The notes under the pieces: model-generated
What the model was told of the DNA's origin: nothing
What the model saw: only the letters and a program-made list of their open reading frames with translations
The model's database searches: none
In this document: one piece after another, positions 49,862 to 59,994 of the stretch
Layout of the letters: every line of letters starts with the position of its first letter
How positions within the stretch are numbered: position 1 is the stretch's first letter
Source of the DNA: an uncultured Pseudomonadales bacterium
Lineage (GTDB): Bacteria > Pseudomonadota > Gammaproteobacteria > Pseudomonadales > Pseudohongiellaceae
DNA: 64,000 nucleotides
NCBI GenBank assembly: GCA_943789335.1
Contig: CALSTS010000010.1
Location: 62,001 to 126,000, forward strand
Reading direction: 5' to 3'
Position numbers and translations under genes: made by a program

Positions 49862-50866
49862 CTACTCGCTCAACGTGTTGTATACGGATGTTATAAAACT
49901 CTCAGGTGAGGTAAACCCATTCCCATAACGACCGTCATAATCACGTGATGGTTGTGCAGCTAAGACTTCATTCAAACTCATACCCTGGTCGATCATATAC
50001 AGAACACGGTCACGAATAATCGTAATCATATCCCTGTAATCAACGACATCGGCCTCATCAGAAAGTCGACCATGGCTTGAAATCACCATAGTGCCCCCTT
50101 CTTGCTGCTCACGAGGAACGGTAATTCTGATTATTTGATTCAAGCCATCGATGATGCCATTAATGTGACCAAAATTTGACTCATCAATGAAGGGATAACC
50201 TGATGTAGGATATATATCACCTGCACTAATGACATCAGACTTACGGAAAAACACGATGGTGTCACCGTTAGTATGGGCTCTTCCCTGATAAAGCAATTCA
50301 ATAGGCTCATCATTGAAGTAAAGATCATACTGCTCGCCAATATAGACTTCAGTTGGCCACATATCGAAAGGAATTTCAGGTGTTGCTGTTGCCATCATTA
50401 ACATGACGTTTTCGTGAGCGATAACTTCAGCACCAGGTTCAAATGTTGCCGTTACATCTCTAGCTTCATTGCCGGCTACAATTGTTGCGCCTGCATCACG
50501 AATGATCTGGTTACCACCTGTATGGTCTCCATGTCCGTGAGTATTAATCACGTAACGAATTATTTTGCCAGGAGCCAATCTCTCAATTTCAGCCAATATT
50601 TTTGGCGCTGTTTCAGCAAATTGAGTATCAACCACTAAAACCCCTTCATCGCCAATTTGTACAGTCACATGTCCACCTGCCCCTGTTAACACCCAGACTT
50701 GGCCTGCAACATGATACGACTTCACTTCAACATCAGACATATCCTGAGCAATAGCCCCACTTACTAACGCTGAAGTCAGCAAACAGGCTCCAAGTGCTTT
50801 ATGGAAATGGTTAGTTGCTTTGTTCCAGCTATTCGATTTTTTATTAATCATTTTTATACTCTCCAA
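49862..50866 (-). CDS. Secreted MBL-fold metallo-hydrolase
   Basis: A 334-residue metallo-beta-lactamase-fold hydrolase with a signal peptide (cleavage about residue 40, AIA-Q). The metal motif THGHGDHTGGN has His110, His112, Asp114 and His115. Later motifs are AHTNGDTIVFFRKSDVISAGDIYPTSGYP in pieces and a C-terminal ISSHGRLSDEADVVDYRDM in part. Its substrate is unknown; the fold hydrolyses esters, thioesters, lactones and lactams. The start ATG may be 15 bases further in (50851). It sits between proteins A and B with 4- and 10-bp gaps. Confidence 0.85.
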   Translation of the reverse strand: MESIKMINKKSNSWNKATNHFHKALGACLLTSALVSGAIAQDMSDVEVKSYHVAGQVWVLTGAGGHVTVQIGDEGVLVVDTQFAETAPKILAEIERLAPGKIIRYVINTHGHGDHTGGNQIIRDAGATIVAGNEARDVTATFEPGAEVIAHENVMLMMATATPEIPFDMWPTEVYIGEQYDLYFNDEPIELLYQGRAHTNGDTIVFFRKSDVISAGDIYPTSGYPFIDESNFGHINGIIDGLNQIIRITVPREQQEGGTMVISSHGRLSDEADVVDYRDMITIIRDRVLYMIDQGMSLNEVLAAQPSRDYDGRYGNGFTSPESFITSVYNTLSE

Positions 50867-50870
50867 AACC

Positions 50871-51725
50871 TTATTGCCTAACTACATCAATATACTCAGG
50901 TAATGCAGTGATTGCACCCCCTCGAGTTGCTTCTACCGGAATATCCCAACGTTCAGCAAATTCCTGTTGCCCTATACGCGCTTCATTAGAATTGATCATC
51001 CAGTGCGGAATCTCACCCACTTCACGATCCAGCTCAATAGCCGGTCTGCATGGATAAGGCCCCATCTCTGCCCTAGTTAACCACTCAAAACCATTCGACC
51101 TTACAAAAGGTTCTGTTAAATAGTTCGGATCAGACACAATAGAGATATGAGTCAATAATGAAGCATCATCATTTAAGAAGAAATATTCATCCAAGGTCGC
51201 TTCATCACTTAAAGCCATGCCATTTCGTCGAATCCATCCAGATTTGAGATGAGTGGTATGCACAACTAATGTGTCACCAACGAAATGACCCGTCGAAAAA
51301 CCACCCCAGGTATGTGGCTCAATATCACCTGGATGATCTCTACCGTCCATCCATATAACACGTTTCTGAGCTTGCCATTCGATATGAGTGTGTAAAGCAA
51401 TTAAATCCTGCGAAACCTCATCTACTTCTTCCAATATCCTAAGGTTACCAATACCGCGAAAGCCATAAGTCGAAGGATGAGGTTTACATTGGTGTTCAGG
51501 AACATTAAGTAGCCCGGACTGCCAAGTGTCGCCTCGAAGTCTTAAAGCATCATTAATTGGAAGCCCAGCATAATCACCTGCTTCAGGGCCAGGAAGGCGT
51601 TCTTCGAAATCTTCATGGAATATTGGCGCCCAATAACCGGATATTCCAGCTTGAGCCTGGAATGCTGGAACAATCAATGCGCCCAACAACAATCCAGAAA
51701 ATACTTTTTTTATGTGAAAGGACAT
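50871..51725 (-). CDS. Secreted protein A of the A-MBL-B module (uncharacterised)
   Basis: A 284-residue protein with a signal peptide (AQA-G about residue 26). The mature part has GYWAPIFHEDFEERLPGPE in part, then LPINDALRLRG, a VIWMDGRDHPGD loop, GGFSTGHFVGDTLVV, RRNGMALSDEATLDEYF and SIVSDPNYLTEPFVRS. It is homologous to protein B and to the decayed paralogue at 36996-37902. No catalytic residues can be named. Because it leads the module and is exported with the hydrolase, the three probably act together in the periplasm. Confidence 0.8.
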   Translation of the reverse strand: MSFHIKKVFSGLLLGALIVPAFQAQAGISGYWAPIFHEDFEERLPGPEAGDYAGLPINDALRLRGDTWQSGLLNVPEHQCKPHPSTYGFRGIGNLRILEEVDEVSQDLIALHTHIEWQAQKRVIWMDGRDHPGDIEPHTWGGFSTGHFVGDTLVVHTTHLKSGWIRRNGMALSDEATLDEYFFLNDDASLLTHISIVSDPNYLTEPFVRSNGFEWLTRAEMGPYPCRPAIELDREVGEIPHWMINSNEARIGQQEFAERWDIPVEATRGGAITALPEYIDVVRQ

Positions 51726-51788
51726 GAACTACAAAACCCCCTAAGATGAAAAACAACCTATGGTAAGTTATTAAATCAGCGCTTTATT

Positions 51789-51832
51789 TAAGCAAAAACA
51801 CTAACGGCCCCATATAGAAACCGTTAGTGTTT
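51789..51832 (-). terminator. Terminator hairpin after the DUF6152 gene
   Basis: Perfect 12-bp arms AAACACTAACGG (51796-51807) and CCGTTAGTGTTT (51821-51832) around a 13-base loop, with a T5 run on the minus strand. It separates the DUF6152 gene from the A-MBL-B module. Confidence 0.7.
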
Positions 51833-51861
51833 AGAAATTAAGTTAGAGTCTAATTGCTCTA

Positions 51862-52266
51862 TTAATCGAAGTCACCTTCCCAAACAAAGTCACCATCGAT
51901 AACTTCAAGACTCACCATACGTAGACGATGATCTTCAGGGTTACGACCAGGCTGACCGGAAATACGAACTTGGTCGCCAGGTTTAAGGCTAGAACGGTCA
52001 ACAGAACCAGCTAGAGCACTTGCACCACCCCATTCTACAGCCCAACGCTGATTAGCGCCTGTTTCTTCATCAGTAACCATTACGTGTACAAATGAATGTG
52101 GGTTGCGAAATAAGAACTGCACCATAGTACCTTCAATAGTAGCTTCTTCATCCATCACATAAGTTGCTGGGAATGAATGGTGAGCATTCACTGCACCCAT
52201 TGCAAACAAGGTAAAGCCTAGTGACAGAACAAACGCGGTAAGTATGTTGTGTTTGCGTTGCTTCAT
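51862..52266 (-). CDS. DUF6152-family secreted protein
   Basis: From ATG 52266, preceded by GGAGATT, the product is 134 residues with a signal peptide (cleavage near VNA-H, about residue 28). The mature N-terminus HHSFPATYVMDEEATIEG and the FRNPHSFVHVMVTDEETG and LKPGDQVRISGQPGR patterns are typical of the DUF6152 family, common in marine and soil proteobacteria beside uncharacterised secreted proteins like A and B. Upstream ATGs would give a hydrophilic N-terminus without a signal. Function unknown. Confidence 0.82.
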   Translation of the reverse strand: MKQRKHNILTAFVLSLGFTLFAMGAVNAHHSFPATYVMDEEATIEGTMVQFLFRNPHSFVHVMVTDEETGANQRWAVEWGGASALAGSVDRSSLKPGDQVRISGQPGRNPEDHRLRMVSLEVIDGDFVWEGDFD

Positions 52267-52593
52267 AATCAATCTCCTCGATAATTTTTGGTGCAATCGA
52301 TGTTTTGCAACATCATTTAGTTTAGTTTCGCAAATAAAAGCAGGCACCATAAAAACCACTTTCATCTACAAATTTGTTAGAACAACCATGCTCTCTTAAG
52401 GCGACCAATGATACTCTCATCATTCAAGTAAAAACAAGTTCATCAAGCTGCCTATTACTTACTATCCATACTATGGATTAAACTAGCTCTTTTCAATCTA
52501 AGTCATGCATAATTCACAGTTATTCCACACTTTATGCCTGCACTATTAGTATGCAGAAGCATTATTACTTACACACTGAAATCAAGGACTTAT

Positions 52594-53358
52594 ATGAAGT
52601 TAATATCTTGGAACGTAAATGGGGTAAGAGCTATAGCAAAAAAAGGATTTATTGATCTAATAAAACAGCTAAACCCAGACATATTATGCTTGCAGGAAAC
52701 TAAAGCTCAAGATGACCAGGTAAAAGAAGCCCTGCAGGAACTTGATGAATATCAATTACTCGTAAACTCTGCTGTTAAAAAAGGCTATTCCGGAACTGCA
52801 ATTTTGACTAAGCACAGCCCACTAGCATGTACTTATGGTATTGGTATTGAAGAGCATGATCAGGAAGGTAGAGTCATTTGTGCTGAGTTCTCTGATTACT
52901 ACCTAGTCACTGTTTATACACCTAATTCTGGTAGCGAATTAAAACGTCTTACTTATCGACAGCAATGGGATCGCGATTTTTTAAATTACTTGAAGAAACT
53001 TGAAGAATCTAAGCCAGTTATTATTTGTGGTGATCTAAATGTGGCTCATCAAGATATTGACCTCGCAAGACCTAAACCTAACTACAATAAAAGTGCTGGG
53101 TTTATGCAGGAAGAGATTGATGGAATAGATAAGCTTACAACAGCTAATTTTCTTGATACCTTTCGCCACATTAATCCAAAAACTATTAAATATAGTTGGT
53201 GGAGCTATCGTGCTGGCGCTAGAGAAAGAAATGTAGGCTGGAGAATAGATTACTTTCTATGCTCAAACACATATATCGACAAAGTGCAGGAGGCCGATAT
53301 TCTTGATCAGGTAATGGGCTCAGATCACTGCCCCGTTATAATACAACTAGCTGGTTAA
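52594..53358 (+). CDS. xthA: Exodeoxyribonuclease III
   Basis: An AP endonuclease and 3' exonuclease of base excision repair. The 254-residue protein from ATG 52594 starts [13 protein letters not shown], the family N-terminus, with AAGGAC before it. An upstream ATG at 52534 adds 20 unmatched residues. Catalytic motifs visible are [11 protein letters not shown] (Glu), the [11 protein letters not shown] pair, and the C-terminal [11 protein letters not shown] (Asp-His). Its stop overlaps the end of the convergent oadB by 4 bp. Confidence 0.94.
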   Translation: MKLISWNVNGVRAIAKKGFIDLIKQLNPDILCLQETKAQDDQVKEALQELDEYQLLVNSAVKKGYSGTAILTKHSPLACTYGIGIEEHDQEGRVICAEFSDYYLVTVYTPNSGSELKRLTYRQQWDRDFLNYLKKLEESKPVIICGDLNVAHQDIDLARPKPNYNKSAGFMQEEIDGIDKLTTANFLDTFRHINPKTIKYSWWSYRAGARERNVGWRIDYFLCSNTYIDKVQEADILDQVMGSDHCPVIIQLAG

Positions 53359-54524
53359 CCGCCAACAAATGAAATCATTACGCCAGCAGCTACAGCTGAA
53401 CCTATAACACCAGCGACATTAGGCCCCATTGCATGCATCAGTAGGAAATTATGGGGGTTTGCTTCTAAGCCCACCTTATTGGCCACTCGTGCAGCCATTG
53501 GAACAGCTGAGACTCCAGCAGCACCGATAAGTGGGTTTATAGGAGTTGACGAAAGTTTATTCATAAGCTTGGCCATCAAGACTCCGCTAGCGGTACCTAT
53601 AGAAAACGCGACCACACCTAACAATAAGATTCCTAGCGTTTCAACATTTAAAAAAGCCTCAGAACTGAGTTTTGAGCCAACGCCTAAACCCAAGAATATC
53701 GTTGTGATATTGATTAAAGCATTCTGGGTGGTGTCACTTAAACGGTCTACCACTTTGCTTTCACGCATCAGATTACCAAAACAAAACATACCTAATAATG
53801 GGGCTGCACTTGGCAGAAATAAGGCAACCAAGACCAACAAACTTAATGGGAATATTATTTTTTCTATTTGAGATACCGGACGTAACTGGTGCATTTCTAT
53901 TTTGCGTTCTTCAACCGTGGTAAGCGCTCTCATTATGGGTGGCTGAATCATTGGTACCAGCGCCATGTATGAATAAGCTGCAACAGCAATAGCACCTAAT
54001 AAATCAGGAGCTAAACGACTCGATACAAATATAGCAGTGGGTCCGTCAGCCCCACCTATAATGCCTATGGCAGCAGCATCAGCCAAACTAAAGTCCATTA
54101 TCCCTAGAGCACTTAAACCAACTGCCCCCAGCACAGTAGTAAAAATACCAAACTGCGCCGCTGCGCCGAGAAACAAAGTCTTGGGATTTGCTAACAAAGG
54201 ACCAAAATCGGTCATAGACCCAACTCCCATAAAAATAATTAATGGGAATATTCCGGTAGCGATGCCGGCTTCATAAATATAATAAAGAATGCCTCCAGGT
54301 GTGGCGAGATGACCAGCAGCGTCGTACACTGGTTCGGCTAAAAATCCTGCCCCAGGCACATTTACCAGAATTGCTCCCATACCAATTGGCAAAAGCAATA
54401 ATGGTTCAAAGCCTCTTTTAATAGCAAGGTAGATCAGCAACAAGCCGACCAGCATCATCGCAAACTGTCCAAATTCAAGCTGGTATAGCCCTGAATCCTG
54501 GAATAGCTGAGTTATTCTGTCCAA
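53355..54524 (-). CDS. oadB: Oxaloacetate decarboxylase beta subunit
   Basis: The membrane subunit that couples decarboxylation of carboxybiotin to sodium export. The 389-residue protein is hydrophobic with about nine helices and the conserved sodium-site motifs: [31 protein letters not shown] (with the functional Asp), and the C-terminal [19 protein letters not shown] and [19 protein letters not shown]. It is last in the oadG-oadA-oadB operon. Closely related methylmalonyl-CoA decarboxylase subunits exist, but the neighbouring OadA fixes the substrate. Confidence 0.93.
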   Translation of the reverse strand: MDRITQLFQDSGLYQLEFGQFAMMLVGLLLIYLAIKRGFEPLLLLPIGMGAILVNVPGAGFLAEPVYDAAGHLATPGGILYYIYEAGIATGIFPLIIFMGVGSMTDFGPLLANPKTLFLGAAAQFGIFTTVLGAVGLSALGIMDFSLADAAAIGIIGGADGPTAIFVSSRLAPDLLGAIAVAAYSYMALVPMIQPPIMRALTTVEERKIEMHQLRPVSQIEKIIFPLSLLVLVALFLPSAAPLLGMFCFGNLMRESKVVDRLSDTTQNALINITTIFLGLGVGSKLSSEAFLNVETLGILLLGVVAFSIGTASGVLMAKLMNKLSSTPINPLIGAAGVSAVPMAARVANKVGLEANPHNFLLMHAMGPNVAGVIGSAVAAGVMISFVGG

Positions 54525-54533
54525 GGTAATTCC

Positions 54534-56318
54534 TTATGCAAGGGTCAACAACACATCGCCGACAGAGACTGAGCTCCCCTCAGCAGTATCAATGCTCTGC
54601 ACTACCCCGCTTTTGGCCGCCTTAACTTCAGTTTCCATCTTCATAGCTTCCAAAATTATCAGCACATCACCTTCAGCAACTGTTTGACCTACAGTGACAT
54701 TTATCTTGAAGATATTGCCTGATAATGGCGAATTTAATGGCTCGGCATTACTTGCCGCTGCGCTAGAAGCTAGAGAGCTTATAACTGGCGCTATACTACT
54801 GACATCGCCACCCTCGCTAACCTGCACAACGAATGACTCACCGTTGACATTCACCGTGTAAACCTCGGCGTCCCCTTCTTTTTTAGACGCTGGAGCATAA
54901 TTGAGTTCTTCACCTGTCGGAATAGGCTCAAACGCATCAGGGTTGTCTCTATTTTTTAGAAATTTCAACCCAATCTCAGGGAACAAGGCATAGGTTAGAA
55001 CGTCATCTATTTCACGCTCACCTGATTCCAGAGTGATTCCTTCAGTTCTTGCGATCTCACGCAGATCTTCAGTCAGTCTTTTCATTTCTGGATATAACAA
55101 ATCAGCTGGACGACACGTTATGGGTTCCGCTCCATCCAAAACTTTCGCCTGCAACTCTTTATTCATTGGAGAAGGTGTAGATCCGTATTCACCTTTCAAT
55201 ATGCCCGCAGTTTCTTTAGTGATACTTTTATAACGCTCACCAGTCAGCACGTTAATGACGGCCTGCGTCCCTACAATTTGTGAAGTAGGAGTTACCAACG
55301 CGATATTTCCAAGGTCTTCGCGTACTCTAGGAATCTCTTCCAAAACATCCGACAACTTATCAGTAGCTTGTTGATCTCGTAACTGACTTTCCATATTAGT
55401 GAGCATGCCTCCAGGCACCTGAGCCAGTAAAATTCGAGCATCTACACCCTTTAGTTCGCCTTCAAATTTGGCATATTTTTTTCTAACGACTCGAAAGTAT
55501 TCAGCAATTTCAGCAAGCAACACGAGATTCAAGCCCGGGTCACCTGGTCGCTTATGCAGCATCGCATTGACGGTTTCTGTCGGAGAATGGCCATAAGTCA
55601 TACTCATTGAAGAAATAGCGGCATCAACACCATCAATCCCTGCTTCTACCTGTTTGAGAATTGTTGGTACTGACAAACCAGTAGTGGCATGGCAGTGAGA
55701 GTGGATAGGCAATGAAATTTCTTTTTTCAATCGAGTAACAAGTTCATAAGCATCATAAGGATGCAGTAAGCCAGCCATATCTTTAATACAAATCGAATCT
55801 GATCCCATATCTTCGAGCTGTTTTGCCAAACTCACCCAAGTCTCAATATTATGCACAGGGCTTAAGGTATATGACAAAGTTCCCTGTGCATGCTTGCCTG
55901 TTTCTTTCACCGCTTTAATAGCGGTTTCCAAATTCCTCGCATCATTCATCGCATCGAAAATACGGAAAACGTCTACACCGTTAGTCGCCGCTCTTTCACA
56001 AAATTTATTGACCACATCATCGGCGTAATGACGGTAACCCAAAATATTCTGGGCGCGAAACAACATCTGATGAGGGGTATTGGGTATCGCTTTTTTAAGC
56101 TCACGAATTCGATGCCAGGGGTCTTCGCCAAGATAACGTATACAGGCATCAAAAGTGGCACCACCCCAAGTCTCTACAGACCAAAACCCAACTTGGTCAA
56201 TTTTTTCAGCTATTGGCAACATGTCTTCTAAACGCAAGCGCGTAGCAAAAAGGGATTGATGCGCATCCCTTAACACGAGCTCAGTAATTTTTACTGGATC
56301 TCTATCTTCAATCATCAC
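54534..56318 (-). CDS. oadA: Oxaloacetate decarboxylase alpha subunit
   Basis: The soluble carboxyltransferase subunit with covalent biotin. The 594-residue product has a TIM-barrel carboxyltransferase domain (residues about 10-290) beginning [19 protein letters not shown] in part with catalytic Asp. The conserved carboxylase domain comes next, then a linker rich in Ala and Ser and a C-terminal biotinyl domain with the biotin Lys in LEAMKMETE. It is 9 bp upstream of oadB and 7 bp after oadG. The enzyme forms pyruvate and CO2 and pumps sodium, typical of marine bacteria. Confidence 0.95.
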   Translation of the reverse strand: MMIEDRDPVKITELVLRDAHQSLFATRLRLEDMLPIAEKIDQVGFWSVETWGGATFDACIRYLGEDPWHRIRELKKAIPNTPHQMLFRAQNILGYRHYADDVVNKFCERAATNGVDVFRIFDAMNDARNLETAIKAVKETGKHAQGTLSYTLSPVHNIETWVSLAKQLEDMGSDSICIKDMAGLLHPYDAYELVTRLKKEISLPIHSHCHATTGLSVPTILKQVEAGIDGVDAAISSMSMTYGHSPTETVNAMLHKRPGDPGLNLVLLAEIAEYFRVVRKKYAKFEGELKGVDARILLAQVPGGMLTNMESQLRDQQATDKLSDVLEEIPRVREDLGNIALVTPTSQIVGTQAVINVLTGERYKSITKETAGILKGEYGSTPSPMNKELQAKVLDGAEPITCRPADLLYPEMKRLTEDLREIARTEGITLESGEREIDDVLTYALFPEIGLKFLKNRDNPDAFEPIPTGEELNYAPASKKEGDAEVYTVNVNGESFVVQVSEGGDVSSIAPVISSLASSAAASNAEPLNSPLSGNIFKINVTVGQTVAEGDVLIILEAMKMETEVKAAKSGVVQSIDTAEGSSVSVGDVLLTLA

Positions 56319-56325
56319 GGTACTC

Positions 56326-56676
56326 TTATTTTGTTAGCTTGTTTTTGCTCTGTCTATTGTCCGATCGGTTATTCGATCTGTGAGCATGAATTGCCGCACT
56401 AATTACGGCCAGTAAGGCAGGATTGTTCTTACCGCTTGATAAAGAAGAAGCTGCTGTTGGCAACACTTCGGCGCTGGTCTCCGGCAAATATTTTTGTATT
56501 AAGGAAGACATAAAAGTAGTCACGAAAACCAAAAGGGTCAGGAACACAAAAACTGTGCCCATACCCATCAACATTAGGTTTAAACCTTCTGTGATTATAT
56601 TTTCTGTACCCACGACTTCTTTCCAGCTTGGCAAATGAGCCGTGATTGTACCAAAATTGAGCTTTTCTTCTACCAA
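56326..56676 (-). CDS. oadG: Oxaloacetate decarboxylase gamma subunit
   Basis: The small membrane subunit that assembles OadA with OadB. Its single helix lies in the segment [15 protein letters not shown], and the C-terminal tail is rich in His, Asn and Arg, possibly binding zinc. The open frame gives 116 residues, while the family has about 80-90. A GTG start at the [10 protein letters not shown] position (about 28 residues in), with AAGAAG before it, is thus a real alternative. It leads the oad operon. Confidence 0.82.
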   Translation of the reverse strand: MVEEKLNFGTITAHLPSWKEVVGTENIITEGLNLMLMGMGTVFVFLTLLVFVTTFMSSLIQKYLPETSAEVLPTAASSLSSGKNNPALLAVISAAIHAHRSNNRSDNRQSKNKLTK

Positions 56677-56797
56677 GATATTTAACTTGTATTAGTCTTA
56701 GGTGGGTTATACGGTAAGATATTGAGGCATATCATCAAATCTTGTATTTATATAAGTTAGGTATAAGTTAGGCATAAAAGAGGAATAGCATAATTTA

Positions 56798-57411
56798 ATG
56801 ATTAGCGCAGATGAGGCTTTAAAAAGATTACAGGATGGTAATAAACGATTTGTTGCTGGCATTAGAGGAAACAAAAAGGCCCATATAACCAGCATCCCTG
56901 AAAACAAAGACCGCCAGAATCCATTTGCAATTATCCTTGGCTGCTCTGATTCACGGGTTCCCGCTGAGATCGTTTTTGATCAAGGTATGGGGGGTTTATT
57001 TGTAATTCGAGTTGCCGGAAATATCGTAGCTCCTTCGCAATTAGGCAGCATTGAATTTGCAGTAGAAAATTTTGGCACACAGTCAGTTATTGTGCTCGGT
57101 CATTCCAGTTGTGGCGCTGTGACAGCAACCTTGGATGATATTAAGCAGCCACGTACACAAGTCCATTCAAATGTTTTTCTATTGTTGATAGAATCCGCTC
57201 AGCAGTAAAACCCTTACTTGAAACGACATTAATACATAACGATGAAGAACTTTTAGAAGCCGCAATTCGAGCTAACATTCTGGCTTCAACCCAGCAGTTG
57301 AAACATGACTCACCTTTGTTGGAAAGTTACATACAACAACATAAATTAAAAATTGTAAGTGCAGAATATTCCATCAGTTCCAGAGAAGTAGATTTTTTTA
57401 ACTTAAAGTAG
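56798..57411 (+). pseudogene. Beta-carbonic anhydrase with a one-base frameshift
   Basis: The first 136 residues are a beta-class carbonic anhydrase with the zinc ligands in CSDSR (Cys and Asp), then GHSSCGAV (His and Cys). The frame breaks at the T run 57174-57178: one more T would restore the frame as SIVDRIRSAVKPLL and continue through EAAIRANILAS to a stop at 57409-57411, giving about 204 residues, the usual length. The break removes the C-terminal helical part. It could be a sequencing error in a homopolymer or a real inactivation. It is divergent from oadG. Confidence 0.8.
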
Positions 57412-57420
57412 AGGCATATT

Positions 57421-57636
57421 TTGAAAAATTTAAAAACTTCAATGCAAATTTGCTTGTTATTAATATCAACCGTTTTTTGTTCTTCATGCGCGACAACAGT
57501 TGGCATGACTGCGGCTGCAGTTACCAGTGCAACTATCGCTGTAGGGGCAGCAATAATAAGCGTCCCCTTTAAGATTGTCGGCGCTATGGATGGAGATGAA
57601 AATGAAGACGATAATCAGTCAGAGGAAAATAATTAA
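57421..57636 (+). CDS. Small putative lipoprotein, TTG start
   Basis: A 71-residue product from a TTG start preceded by GAGG. It has a short basic N-terminus, a hydrophobic stretch (about residues 9-20) and a Cys in STVFCSSCAT that may be lipidated, though the lipobox is weak. An Ala/Val-rich middle contains ISVPFKIVGA, similar to small lipoproteins of unknown function in pseudomonads. The tail is acidic (DENEDDNQSEENN). It follows the carbonic anhydrase by 9 bp. Function unknown. Confidence 0.55.
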   Translation: MKNLKTSMQICLLLISTVFCSSCATTVGMTAAAVTSATIAVGAAIISVPFKIVGAMDGDENEDDNQSEENN

Positions 57637-57814
57637 CAGCCAGTTTTTTTACGCCTCAAAATATCCAATAGCTTTTATTAATACCGAAGGGCATAGTTTT
57701 AAGTTGCTTAAAGAAACTGTCCTCTTATAAGATATCTATGAATGTTAAGTTCCTGACACTAGATCAGCTTTACTGAATCATTTTCTAATAAACTTAATAA
57801 CAAAAGGCCTCACC

Positions 57815-58291
57815 ATGAAATATTTAATAAATAACTTTTATAAAACAGCATTCGCGTTAATTGTTTCTTTGGGATTTAACGGTCTGCCCGCTTTTGCCCA
57901 GGAAAGCCCTACCCCGGTCCGCTTAAACTCCGACAATATGGCCGGCATTGACCTAACAAGTGTCCCTAATATTTACGCAGATATTCTTACGGATGGCGAA
58001 ATGCATATTAGAGTAGCTACTCTATTTGATGGCGATGAAATCGATGTTTCTATATTTGAATCAACTGGAGATGGAACAACAACTCACCGTAACCTTCCAT
58101 TCAGGTTTGAAGAATTTGTCTATGTGCTAAGCGGTAAACTAATCTTAACGGAACCTAATGGCACCAAGCATGAATTCAGTCCTGGTCAATCAGTTGTCGT
58201 ACCAATAGGTTATACCGGTGAATGGTCAATGGAAGGCACTTACCGTGAACTAGTAGTTACTATGAATGGCAATGCCGGTTTTAGAGATTAA
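57815..58291 (+). CDS. Secreted cupin-domain protein
   Basis: A 158-residue protein with a signal peptide (FAQ, cleavage at about residue 29) and one cupin beta-barrel. The pattern RFEEFVYVLSGKLILTEPNG in part, followed by PGQSVVVPIGYTGEW, fits the DUF861/cupin-3 group. The first cupin motif retains only part of the usual His ligands, so metal binding is uncertain. It stands alone before a strong terminator. Function unknown; the group includes sugar- and amino-acid-modifying enzymes. Confidence 0.78.
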   Translation: MKYLINNFYKTAFALIVSLGFNGLPAFAQESPTPVRLNSDNMAGIDLTSVPNIYADILTDGEMHIRVATLFDGDEIDVSIFESTGDGTTTHRNLPFRFEEFVYVLSGKLILTEPNGTKHEFSPGQSVVVPIGYTGEWSMEGTYRELVVTMNGNAGFRD

Positions 58292-58318
58292 GAATAAAAG
58301 AACTACCAAGCTCATATG

Positions 58319-58358
58319 TTTAGTAGTTTGGAGAAATCCAAACTACTAAATATTTTTA
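58319..58358 (+). terminator. Terminator after the cupin gene
   Basis: Perfect 14-bp arms TTTAGTAGTTTGGA and TCCAAACTACTAAA around a GAAA tetraloop (58319-58350), followed by a T-rich tract. It overlaps the end of the convergent minus-strand gene. Confidence 0.9.
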
Positions 58359-58757
58359 TTGACGTCGGGTCATCGTACTTAATACCGAATTCGGCCCAGT
58401 TGCGCCAACCCTTATGATCGTAATATTCAAATAGTCTGCTGAATTAACCCCTATATAATTAAAAGGAACATCTTCTCCATTTATGGGGCGCACACTGGAA
58501 AAATATAAAATATTATTGTCGATTCTCCCATTCGAAATCATTAAGTCTGGACCTCCAATTCCTACAAGAACTCCATTTACAATCGACCCTTCTTGCTCAA
58601 AAGTCACAGCAAAAGGCAGCTCCTGTCCATTATCCAAAAGCACCACACCTGACCAAGTACCGCTAACATTCATCATCACCTCTGCCGCTAACAGAACGGA
58701 AGAAAAGAAATTTGAAGTAAGAATTAATAACACGGCAAAAACAGATTTAATTGACAT
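58356..58757 (-). CDS. Secreted protein of unknown function
   Basis: A 133-residue product with a signal peptide (LLAAE, cleavage about residue 25) and a small beta-rich domain: NVSGTWSGVVLLDNGQELPFA in part, VTFEQEGSIVNGVLVGIGG, DNNILYFSS and a Thr/Arg-rich end. The SGTWSG/VTFEQEG pattern recurs in many short secreted bacterial proteins that resemble lipocalin-like barrels, but I cannot name the family. It stands alone and is divergent from the permease gene. Confidence 0.65.
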   Translation of the reverse strand: MSIKSVFAVLLILTSNFFSSVLLAAEVMMNVSGTWSGVVLLDNGQELPFAVTFEQEGSIVNGVLVGIGGPDLMISNGRIDNNILYFSSVRPINGEDVPFNYIGVNSADYLNITIIRVGATGPNSVLSTMTRRQ

Positions 58758-58858
58758 AGCTCGCTCCGAAAAAAAGATACTTAGTAAAATTAGTAATGAG
58801 GTATAGAATCATCATAGTTAAAAACAGTCAATGAGTAATTATATTAGGCAGCACACGC

Positions 58859-59923
58859 ATGCAGAGCTCTCAAAAGCAAACTGAAAAACATACTTGTTGT
58901 CACCCTGCACCCAATAAAATTGATTATTTGCTTTGGGTGTCGTTATCTTTGGTGGTCATTCTTTATTGCCACTTTGCATGGTTTCAAGCCTCAACCAACT
59001 TTGCCTCTTGGTATAACGCTTTATCTATGTCAGTGTTTGAGCTGATCAACACAATTTGGTGGGGCATCGCCTTAGGTATAGTGATGCTATCTATTCTTAC
59101 ACCTATTCCGCGAGAATTTGTAAGCTCTCTTCTGGGCACAAAAAAAGGTCTACGTGGCATTTTGAGAGCAACGGCTGCTGGTGTGCTGCTTGATCTATGC
59201 AGCCATGGTATTTTAATGGTCGGTGCAAAGCTTTATGAACGTGGAGCTAGTATCGGCCAGGTCATGGCATTTTTAATTGCCAGCCCCTGGAATTCATTTT
59301 CGCTGACCTTAATTTTAATTGCTTTGATCGGCTTATGGTGGACTCTAGCATTTATTGTTTTATCAATGCTGATTGCCATTTCTGTAGGCATGATATTTGA
59401 CGCCTTGGTTGCTCATCAAAAACTTCCTGAAAACCCTCAAGCTATCGATTTACCAGTAGGCTTCAGGTTTTGGTCAGAGGCAAAAAGTAGACTAAAACAA
59501 ACACATTTTAGCCCTGCCTATTTTAGCAAAATGGCTATTGATGGCATAAAAGAATCTCGCATGGTTATGCGTTGGATTTTATTCGGCGTATTAATTGCAG
59601 GCTTAATCAGAGCCTTTGTTTCAACAGAAAATTTTAGCAGCTATTTTGGACCCACTTTTGCTGGCCTTGGCCTAACCATTTTAGTCGCCACTATTATGGA
59701 AGTTTGTTCTGAAGGCTCTACACCAATTGCCGCAGATTTACTCAATAGAGCAAATGCTCCCGGTAATGCCTTTGCTTTTTTAATGACTGGTGTTTCAACT
59801 GATTACACTGAAGTGATGGTCATTAGAGAAACCACAAAAAGCTGGAAAATTGCTTTATTCCTACCTTTATTAACAGTGCCGCAAGTCGTCTTTATTGGAT
59901 GGCTTATCAATCTTAATTTTTAA
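58859..59923 (+). CDS. Permease of the DUF318/SO_0444-like family
   Basis: A 354-residue inner membrane protein with about eight helices in two related halves. A Cys/His-rich N-terminus (HTCCHPAP) precedes the first helix. Each half carries the family pattern of a helix broken by small residues: DLCSHGILMVGAKLYERGAS in pieces and EVCSEGSTPIAADLLNRANAPGNAFAFLMTGVSTDY in pieces. The family includes heavy-metal and arsenical permeases (ArsP-like), so metal or organo-metal export is possible. The substrate is not certain. Confidence 0.8.
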   Translation: MQSSQKQTEKHTCCHPAPNKIDYLLWVSLSLVVILYCHFAWFQASTNFASWYNALSMSVFELINTIWWGIALGIVMLSILTPIPREFVSSLLGTKKGLRGILRATAAGVLLDLCSHGILMVGAKLYERGASIGQVMAFLIASPWNSFSLTLILIALIGLWWTLAFIVLSMLIAISVGMIFDALVAHQKLPENPQAIDLPVGFRFWSEAKSRLKQTHFSPAYFSKMAIDGIKESRMVMRWILFGVLIAGLIRAFVSTENFSSYFGPTFAGLGLTILVATIMEVCSEGSTPIAADLLNRANAPGNAFAFLMTGVSTDYTEVMVIRETTKSWKIALFLPLLTVPQVVFIGWLINLNF

Positions 59924-59994
59924 GATAAACCTATCTTGTATTTTAGTCTTAGCCTAAAATATGAACACTTCATCCTGAAGTTTTTGGTATCTCT

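Noticed and set aside
53479-53871. 130-codon plus-strand open frame opposite oadB
   Set aside because: Antisense shadow of a clear membrane-protein gene.
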